Source of the DNA: CAWBOV01 sp963790525
GTDB taxonomy: Bacteria; Actinomycetota; Actinomycetes; Mycobacteriales; Jatrophihabitantaceae
DNA: 64,000 bases
Direction: 5' to 3'
Assembly: GCA_963790525.1 (NCBI GenBank)
Contig: CAWBOV010000006.1
Coordinates: forward strand, 186,001-250,000
Within the stretch, counting starts at the first letter, position 1. Each line of letters starts with the position of its first letter. Below the pieces are notes generated by a model. The model searched no databases, was not told the DNA's origin, and saw only the letters and a program-made list of their open reading frames with translations. Positions 58,194 through 64,000 of the stretch are shown here, one piece after another. Position numbers and translations under genes: made by a program.

Positions 58194-59297
58194 TCAGGGC
58201 AGCCGCAGGTCGACCCCGAGCCACGCGGCGAGATCGGTGAGCTCGCGGATCAGGGAGGCTGCCGTCGCCTTCGCCGGCGGGGCGTCCCAGTGGATCGCGT
58301 CGACCCGCAGCTCGTCGCGTCCGCGGTCGGTGGTGGCGTCGACCTTGGCGACGAGGCGATCACCGACCAGGACCGGCATCGCCCAGTAGCCCCACCGCCG
58401 TGTGCCGGCCGGCTTGTACATCTCGAGCTGGTAGTCGAACTCGAACAGCTCGACCATCCGCTGCCGCTCGAAGACCAGCCGGTCGAGTGGCGACAGGACG
58501 GCGGTCCGGCCCCGGAAGGCCGACCCGTCGAGGTAGGCCGGATCGACGCGCCACTGGCCTCTGACCCCGTCGATGACCGCGGGCTCACCGGCGTCCTCGA
58601 CACCGTTGGGCTCACCCGGGCTCGCCGGACCCTTGGCGCGCATGATCCCGAGCGCGCGCAGCCGGCGCTCGTTGCGGATCCGATGCGCCCGCTCGGTGGG
58701 CACGACGTCGTCGTCGGGGTAGATGCGCGAGGCCAGGTCCCACAGCGGGTCCCGCCCCCGGCGACCCGCGGCGGCCACCTCGCCACGCAGCACGAGCATC
58801 TCCAGCATCATCGCGACGTTGCGGTTGTTGTTCCAGCCCGACGAGCGCCACGGGACGGTGCACGTATCCGGCAGTTCGCGCCGGGTCAGCGGGCCGTCGC
58901 GCATCAGCTCCTCGAGCAGGTCCCGCCGGAACCCGTCGTTGGCGCGCACCCAGGCCGCCTGCCCCTCCAGCCAGCTCGGGACCTCGCCCACGCCCGGCCA
59001 CTCGGCCATCTCGGCGCGGTAGAGCGCGAGGTCCTCGGCGGGGCGGAGCAGGCCCTGCACCTCGATCAGCCGCAGCTCGTCCGCGGCGTCGGCGACCGCG
59101 GTGCGAGGACAGGACGATCCCAGCCGGCTCCACGCCACGAGCTCGGCGCTGGGCGCGACGGCCGCCGTCCGGTCGTTCTGCAGCAGCGTCAGGTGCCGCA
59201 CCATCTCGATGAGGTCCGACGGGCGGTCGCGGGTGAGCAACTGCGCGCGAACGGCGATGCGGCGCGCGTCCGTTCGCGACAGCTGGTGAGCGATCAC
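58194..59297 (-). CDS. YcaQ-like winged-helix protein, probable DNA glycosylase family
   Basis: 367 residues. The family pattern of winged-helix proteins related to YcaQ/AlkZ is visible: an N-terminal LTLLQNDRTAAVAPSAELVAWSRLG, where Q-x-D matches the YcaQ catalytic motif, then tandem winged helices and a C-terminal beta domain (MVELFEFDYQLEMYKPAGTRRWGYWAMPVLVGDRLVAKVD). YcaQ unhooks DNA interstrand crosslinks; whether this paralogue does is unproven. GTG 59297 follows TACTGT by 7 nt; an ATG at 59327 is the alternative. Confidence 0.8.
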   Translation of the reverse strand: MIAHQLSRTDARRIAVRAQLLTRDRPSDLIEMVRHLTLLQNDRTAAVAPSAELVAWSRLGSSCPRTAVADAADELRLIEVQGLLRPAEDLALYRAEMAEWPGVGEVPSWLEGQAAWVRANDGFRRDLLEELMRDGPLTRRELPDTCTVPWRSSGWNNNRNVAMMLEMLVLRGEVAAAGRRGRDPLWDLASRIYPDDDVVPTERAHRIRNERRLRALGIMRAKGPASPGEPNGVEDAGEPAVIDGVRGQWRVDPAYLDGSAFRGRTAVLSPLDRLVFERQRMVELFEFDYQLEMYKPAGTRRWGYWAMPVLVGDRLVAKVDATTDRGRDELRVDAIHWDAPPAKATAASLIRELTDLAAWLGVDLRLP

Positions 59298-59376
59298 GCC
59301 GCCCACAGTAGGTGGACCCTCCGACATACGCGCTGCGACGGGCGTCCGGGGTGGCGCGCGCCAGGGCGCTACCGGT

Positions 59377-59784
59377 CTAGTGCCGCCGCAGCGCCAGGAG
59401 CACCGACTGGACCTGGTCCCAGCTCAGCGCCTCGGCGAGACGGTCGGCCAGGCGCGCCTGATCGGTCAGGTAGGGGCGCAGCAGTGACGCACACGCCGGC
59501 GTCGCGCTCAGCATGACCATGCGCCGGTCGAAGGGATGCGACGTCCGGACGATCAGGCCGTTCTGTTCCAGGGCGCTGATGATGAACGTGACCGCACCGG
59601 TTCCGGCGCCGAGCACGCGCGCGATGTCACCGGGGGTGACGGGGCCCTCGTCATGGACGTAGACCAGTACCCGGAAGCGGGTGGGGGTCTGGCCGGCGGT
59701 GCGGGCTGCAGTCGATCGCTGCTGCTCCAGCAGGAACATCATCTGCCGGAAGAGTCTCGGCATGGTCTCGGTTGGTGACCCCAC
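59377..59784 (-). CDS. MarR family regulator
   Basis: 135 residues. The winged helix is FRVLVYVHDEGPVTPGDIARVLGAGTGAVTFIISALEQNGLIVRTSHPFDRRMVMLSAT (~35-90), including the typical D-R-R wing. GTG 59784 follows AAGGA at 7 nt and is preferred to a later ATG. It is adjacent to the membrane patatin gene on the same strand, a possible target. Confidence 0.88.
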   Translation of the reverse strand: MGSPTETMPRLFRQMMFLLEQQRSTAARTAGQTPTRFRVLVYVHDEGPVTPGDIARVLGAGTGAVTFIISALEQNGLIVRTSHPFDRRMVMLSATPACASLLRPYLTDQARLADRLAEALSWDQVQSVLLALRRH

Positions 59785-59867
59785 GGGCTGGTCCTTAGGT
59801 CGTGAGCCCGGCCGGCTGCCGGGTCTGCCTGCCTCCGTGGCGGGGTCCGGGCCACGGCGGCGCGCGA

Positions 59868-62618
59868 TCAGTTTACGTCCGGCGCGGGCGATCTGCGGGG
59901 CCGATCGGCAGACGCCAGGGCCACCTCCCGCAGCCGCGTGCCCACGAACTCGCCCATGGCGATGAGGCCGTCGAACTGGCCCGAAGTGAGGAACTGCTTG
60001 CCGGTCGAGTAGTACGGGAACGTGGCGTCCCGGGCGCGCATGGCCAGCAGCTCCCGCGGGGAACGCCGGCAGAGCTGATAGCGGCCGTAGTAGAGCGTCG
60101 CCGTCCGTGCGGGCGAACCGGGGTAGGTGATCGTCCCGGTGGTCACGCAGTCCGGCGGCAGGTTCGCGGGGAACGGCAGATCGAACGCGTCGGCCCACCG
60201 GATCGGCTGCCAGTCCAGATCGATGACGATCTGCAGCTCCACCTCGGCGAGCTCGATCGCCTCCCTCAGCGTGGTGAACGCCCCCGGGGTGTCGCCGCTC
60301 GCGTCGATGACGAAGACCTCGTCCGGCGTGCGGCGGAGCAGGTCGACGAGCCCGAGATTGTCGCGATGACCGCCGTCGGCGACGTAGACGAACGGGTCCC
60401 TGGCGGTGTCGTAGCGACCGAGGATCTCCTTGGCCAGGTAGACCAGACCGACCCGCGGCCGGTCGGCGGGAGGCGCCGCGAAGTCACCGGCTCGCTGGGG
60501 ATTCGGCAGCCACATGCCCAGGCGCAGGTTGGTCGCGGCCAGCAGCGCCTGCGTCGTCCCCAGCGCCTGCCGCCCCATCGCCGATGCCAGGGCGGCACCC
60601 GAGATGGCCATCGACCGCGAGATGTTCAGGGTGCGCGGGTACCCGTGCCACCAGGAGCCGCCGGGGAAGGAGGACGTGGCGATCGACGCGCCCGTACCGC
60701 CGTTCGTGCCGTTGTAGAAGCGCACGTGGGACGGATCGAAGGTCAGCCCGTAGCCCTTCAGGCCCGACACGGTGAGGGCGGAGGAATGCACCGTGGCCGA
60801 GATGATGAGCTCCGGCCCCTCCGCCGCGGCGAAGTCCGACCACGGCCGTTCCTGCGGGTAGGTGATCGGCGGCAGCGCCCGCCCGCTGTGGTGGGCGTCG
60901 GCGGCACGGGCCAGGGCGAAAGTCTGCGCGATCCGCTTGCGGTAGATGCCGGCCAGGGTGAGGCGATGGCTGGCGATCAGGTTCACGACGGCGATGGCCA
61001 CGACGGCGAGCGTGACCAAACGCGGCACCCCGTGACCGTCGACGGTCCAGCCGGCCGCGAAGCGCCCGCCGTCCGGCGACTCCGCGAAGCCGTACGCCAC
61101 GCTGAGTGCCAGGTACCCCCACATCACCGCGAGGAGCACACCGCCCAGCCTGAGCCACCGCTTCTTGGCCTGAGCCTTGAGGGCGCCCGTGAGCGCCCCG
61201 ACTATGCCGAGGCTCGAGATCCAGCCGAGGATCCCCGCGCCCCGGCCGACCGTGCTGCCGCTGGTGTTCGTCGAACCGGTGGCGAGGGCGAGGATGTCGG
61301 CGTGGTAGCGGAGGACGAACGGGATGCCGACGAGCAGGACGAGCAGCACCAGGCCGATTGCCGCCAGTGGCAGCGCCAGCCGCGGGCGCGCGCCGGCCCA
61401 GGCGATCCTGGAGTAGCTGACCACCGTGACGAGCAGTGCCAGCAGGGTCATCGACAGCCCGGGCCATATCAGCGGTGCGGCGAAGATCTCGGACGGGTCG
61501 AGCTCTCGGGCTGGTGAGGCCGACGAGAACGGGAAGCGCGGATGCAGCACGTTGCTGCCCAGGAACTGGCCGTAGACCCAGCCGGTCAGCACCGCCGTCG
61601 CGAAGACCGCGGACAGCACGAGCGCGGTGCGCGTCACCGCCCCGATGACACCGCCGGTGAGGGATGCGAAGCCGTTGTCCAGGTAGCGATGGCGCGTGCG
61701 CACCGACGCCGTCCAGCCGGTCCGCCGGAACAACCCGTCGACGTCCTCACCCATGCCCGGCTGCAGGGCGTGGTCGCCACCCTGACGCGTCAGCCGCCAC
61801 CCCGCGGCCGCGTAGCCGCCGCCGGACACCGAGATCAGCCAGCGGGCGGAACGGAAGATCGACCGGGCGCCCGACTCCGCCCGGTCGGGCAGGGTGTCGA
61901 GTGCGGTGAGTGCGCCGATCGCGACCCCTGCCGCCCGGATGCCGCCGCCGGACACGCAGATGCCGCGCAGGGGGACGGCGGGGTGCGGCTGCTCCGGAGC
62001 GGCGGCGGTCACCGGTGCCCGGCTCGGAGGCAATGTGACTGCCGACCCGTTCCACCTGTCGAACACGGCGCCGACGGCCAGCCCGGCCCGCCGGTAGAGG
62101 GAGCCGACCGTCGGGGACACGATGACGAACAGGAGGGCGGCCAGCGCCGCCACATAGGCCAGGTACTTCAACCAGCTCACCGTCGCCAGCACGATCACGG
62201 CCGGTTCGGAGGGCGTGCGCTGGAGGAACAGCAGCGCGAGCAGGTCCTCGACGACGTCGAGCAACCCCGCGCCCAGGACGAGAGCCCAGGTCTGGTCGAG
62301 GATCCGCCCGCGGCGGTAGGCGGGGAGCCAGTGGGCGGCGCCGGTCAGCGCGAGCGGAACCAGCACGACCAGCCAGCTCGCGATGAAGACCAGGTCGAGC
62401 AGCAGCCCCTTCCGGGTGGCGTGGGCACCGCCGGATTCGGTGACGGCCGCCGCGAACGCCCTCGGTGTCCCCGCCAGCGTCAGCCGCGTCTCGTGGGAGT
62501 TCGCCGTGTTCGTCGCCGAGAAGTAGCCGAACAGCACGGGCGGGAGCAACGCGGCCAGTGCCCACCACCGCGATCTCATCCGCAGGATCAGCCCGCGGAC
62601 ACGCTGCCCCACGCCCAT
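59868..62618 (-). CDS. Integral membrane patatin-like phospholipase
   Basis: 916 residues. Membrane helices occur near 18-35, 72-95, 113-133 and 140-168. The patatin oxyanion loop SGGGIRAAG is at 223-231, the nucleophile serine in SVSGGG at ~265, and the catalytic aspartate in DGGHRDN near 749. Between serine and aspartate lie about five or six more membrane helices (~330-560), so the catalytic domain is split by a membrane module. It would hydrolyse acyl lipids at the membrane. The long interruption is unlike soluble bacterial patatins. Confidence 0.85.
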   Translation of the reverse strand: MGVGQRVRGLILRMRSRWWALAALLPPVLFGYFSATNTANSHETRLTLAGTPRAFAAAVTESGGAHATRKGLLLDLVFIASWLVVLVPLALTGAAHWLPAYRRGRILDQTWALVLGAGLLDVVEDLLALLFLQRTPSEPAVIVLATVSWLKYLAYVAALAALLFVIVSPTVGSLYRRAGLAVGAVFDRWNGSAVTLPPSRAPVTAAAPEQPHPAVPLRGICVSGGGIRAAGVAIGALTALDTLPDRAESGARSIFRSARWLISVSGGGYAAAGWRLTRQGGDHALQPGMGEDVDGLFRRTGWTASVRTRHRYLDNGFASLTGGVIGAVTRTALVLSAVFATAVLTGWVYGQFLGSNVLHPRFPFSSASPARELDPSEIFAAPLIWPGLSMTLLALLVTVVSYSRIAWAGARPRLALPLAAIGLVLLVLLVGIPFVLRYHADILALATGSTNTSGSTVGRGAGILGWISSLGIVGALTGALKAQAKKRWLRLGGVLLAVMWGYLALSVAYGFAESPDGGRFAAGWTVDGHGVPRLVTLAVVAIAVVNLIASHRLTLAGIYRKRIAQTFALARAADAHHSGRALPPITYPQERPWSDFAAAEGPELIISATVHSSALTVSGLKGYGLTFDPSHVRFYNGTNGGTGASIATSSFPGGSWWHGYPRTLNISRSMAISGAALASAMGRQALGTTQALLAATNLRLGMWLPNPQRAGDFAAPPADRPRVGLVYLAKEILGRYDTARDPFVYVADGGHRDNLGLVDLLRRTPDEVFVIDASGDTPGAFTTLREAIELAEVELQIVIDLDWQPIRWADAFDLPFPANLPPDCVTTGTITYPGSPARTATLYYGRYQLCRRSPRELLAMRARDATFPYYSTGKQFLTSGQFDGLIAMGEFVGTRLREVALASADRPRRSPAPDVN

Positions 62619-62739
62619 CGTGCGCCCCTCGGCTCCGGTCGGTCACGATCCTGCTGGCTCGCGCATACCCGCGCAAGAAGCTTCCCGATCGAGATTCACC
62701 GTCGCCCACCGCCGCGTACCGGCGGCGTCCGGGAGCGGG

Positions 62740-63510
62740 TCAGCCGGGCGGGACCAACCCGCCGTCCACGGCGATCACCTGGCCGGTCACGTAGGCGGCG
62801 CCGGGGCTGGCGAGGAAGTGCACAGCGGCAGCGATCTCGTCGGTCAGGGCGGGGCGTCCCAACGCGACCCGCGCCAGCAGCTTCTCGTGCCGCTCGGGCG
62901 AGATCCGGCCGGCGAGGAGTTCCGTACCGGCGGTGTAGCCGGGCGAGACGACGTTCGCGGTGATGCCGTCCGGACCGTAATGCGCCGCGAGGAACAGGAT
63001 CCACCCGTGCAGACCGGACTTCGCTAGCACGTAGGGCGCGCTCGCCCCGCCCGATGCCGCGGACTGGGAGCCGATGACGACCACGCGCGCGCCCGGTCGG
63101 GCCAGGTACGGATCGAGCGCCTCCACCAGCAGGACCGCCGTCAGCACGTTGGCCTGGAAGGCCGCTCGCCACGCCTCCGCCACCTGGCCGAGCGATCCCT
63201 CGGCACGCGGCGACGGGCCGCCGGCGTTGGCGACCACGATGTCCACCGGAGTGCCCCGCTCGGCCACCGCGGCGGCGACCAGCTCCGCCCCCGCGGGGTC
63301 GGACAGGTCGGCGGCGAGCCAGGTGACCTCACCGCCGCCCGATGCGGTGAGCTCGGACGCGGTCGCCGCGAGGACGTCGGCCCGGCGACCCACGATCAGG
63401 ACGTCGGTGCCGTCGCGGCTGAGCCAGTCCGCGATGGCCCGGCCGATGCCGGTGCCACCCCCGGAGACCACGGCGAAGAGGTGCTGACCTGATGGGACAC
63501 GTTCGGGCAT
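62740..63510 (-). CDS. Short-chain dehydrogenase/reductase
   Basis: 256 residues. VVSGGGTGIGRAIADWL (cofactor), NRR-type VGRRADV, VANAGGPSP in place of NNAG, the serine in IGSQSAAS and Y-x3-K in APYVLAKSGLHG. SGGxTGIG and NAGGPxP are typical of 3-oxoacyl reductase-like SDRs. Substrate unknown. A TATACA-containing AT-rich stretch at 63545-63560 on this strand may be the promoter. Confidence 0.88.
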   Translation of the reverse strand: MPERVPSGQHLFAVVSGGGTGIGRAIADWLSRDGTDVLIVGRRADVLAATASELTASGGGEVTWLAADLSDPAGAELVAAAVAERGTPVDIVVANAGGPSPRAEGSLGQVAEAWRAAFQANVLTAVLLVEALDPYLARPGARVVVIGSQSAASGGASAPYVLAKSGLHGWILFLAAHYGPDGITANVVSPGYTAGTELLAGRISPERHEKLLARVALGRPALTDEIAAAVHFLASPGAAYVTGQVIAVDGGLVPPG

Positions 63511-63597
63511 GGCGGGGCTCCGGCCTGGGTGGCGATGGGACGACTATGTATATCCCACGTCAAGTAAGTGCACCAGAGAATGCCTGCCGAGAATGGT

Positions 63598-63639
63598 CAT
63601 CGGGCTGCGGCACCCCCCTCCGGGTGCCGCAGCCCGATG
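63598..63639. terminator. Perfect 18-bp hairpin, probable bidirectional terminator
   Basis: 63598-63615 and 63622-63639 are exact reverse complements with a 6-nt loop, GC-rich, in the gap between the gene ending at 63661 (read from the right) and the SDR promoter. No T tract follows on either strand, so termination by hairpin alone or another role is inferred. Confidence 0.75.
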
Positions 63640-63660
63640 CGTCGCGGGCAGGACGAGGCG

Positions 63661-64000
63661 TCAGAACGTCACGGCGGACCACTCCGCGCCGGCGTTGTTG
63701 CTGAGGTAGAGAGCCATCCCGTACAGGACGGCGATTCCGCGGTGTGCGTCGGTGAAGCCGAGGTCGGTCCACGGCGACCCACCACCGGTGAAGACGTTCA
63801 GCGGGACGGTGTAGCTGCCGCCGTCGTTGACCGTGCGTCGGAGCTCGCTCGAGCCGGAACTCGCTGCGACGACGAGAACACCGGCGCCGTTGTCGGCGAT
63901 CCCCGCCACACCCGACGGGATGCGGATCGTCGAGCCGGACCGGGAGAACGACGCTCCCGAATCGCTGGAGCCCAGTAGCTGCGCCTCAGCGGTGCCGGCC
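63661..64000 (-). CDS. C-terminal part of a BNR/YCF48-type propeller protein
   Basis: About 113 residues; the frame stays open to the right edge, so the 5' end is outside the window. Repeats of the S-x-D-x-G-x-x-W (Asp-box) type are seen: SSDSGASFSRSG, NDGGSYTVPL, SNNAGAEWSAV, with linking F-T-D-x-x-x-G segments. This fits secreted sialidase-like or photosystem-stability-factor-like propellers. No active-site residues can be judged from the fragment. Confidence 0.7.
   Translation of the reverse strand, partial: AGTAEAQLLGSSDSGASFSRSGSTIRIPSGVAGIADNGAGVLVVAASSGSSELRRTVNDGGSYTVPLNVFTGGGSPWTDLGFTDAHRGIAVLYGMALYLSNNAGAEWSAVTF

Overview
This 64-kb window comes from a high-GC actinobacterium. The evidence is GC-rich third codon positions, many GTG starts and some TTG, a VKOR/thioredoxin disulfide pair, GAF-ANTAR regulators, LAxTG surface anchors, class B12 and branched-chain amino acid genes of actinobacterial type, and many starts preceded 6-8 nt upstream by a TANNNT box, which indicates leaderless transcription. 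The species cannot be fixed from sequence alone.

Layout. 1-16.6 kb is a cobalamin region: cobT (cut by the window start), cysG/cobA, cobL, cobM, cbiD, cobK, fused cobIJ, cobH, cobG, a cobalamin riboswitch and cobN. It is interrupted by a 93-bp tandem repeat array, lysA, and a DsbA-like/VKOR disulfide pair. 16.6-22.4 kb holds a LAxTG surface beta-propeller, a terpenoid-cyclase-fold protein, a sugar-dehydrogenase-like lipoprotein, a 2-hydroxyacid dehydrogenase and a second 93-bp array of the same family. 22.4-37.7 kb is the branched-chain amino acid block: ilvD, ilvB-ilvN-ilvC, leuB and cimA. ilvB and cimA each follow a short leader peptide rich in Ile/Leu/Val codons and a terminator hairpin, so both look attenuation-controlled. 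The block ends with an FAH-family hydrolase, gltX and two tRNAs (Gln-CTG, Glu-CTC). 38.3-44.8 kb carries GAF-ANTAR regulators, a hydrolase, a cupin regulator with an RhtA-type exporter, and a large secreted RCC1 protein. 45.2-54.1 kb looks like a catabolic cluster: flavin dehydrogenase, Rieske oxygenase, TetR, MDR reductase, SDR, TIM-barrel isomerase, P450, and a TetR protein with an extra resolvase-type HTH. 54.2-64 kb is mixed: a second LAxTG protein, VOC, HTH, serine hydrolase, methyltransferase, YcaQ-like, MarR, membrane patatin, SDR and a BNR-type fragment.

Two things stand out. The first is the pair of 93-bp arrays: same palindromic core, same period, different spacers, both in gaps between convergent genes. 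The second is the set of interrupted reading frames. cobL, cobM, cbiD, cimA, the FAH gene, gltX, rhtA, a tetR and a serine hydrolase contain single-base indels, almost all insertions, while protein-level conservation is intact throughout. In gltX and cobL removing the inferred indels gives whole codon counts ending in a proper stop. I read these as local sequence errors rather than decay, so these genes are annotated end to end.
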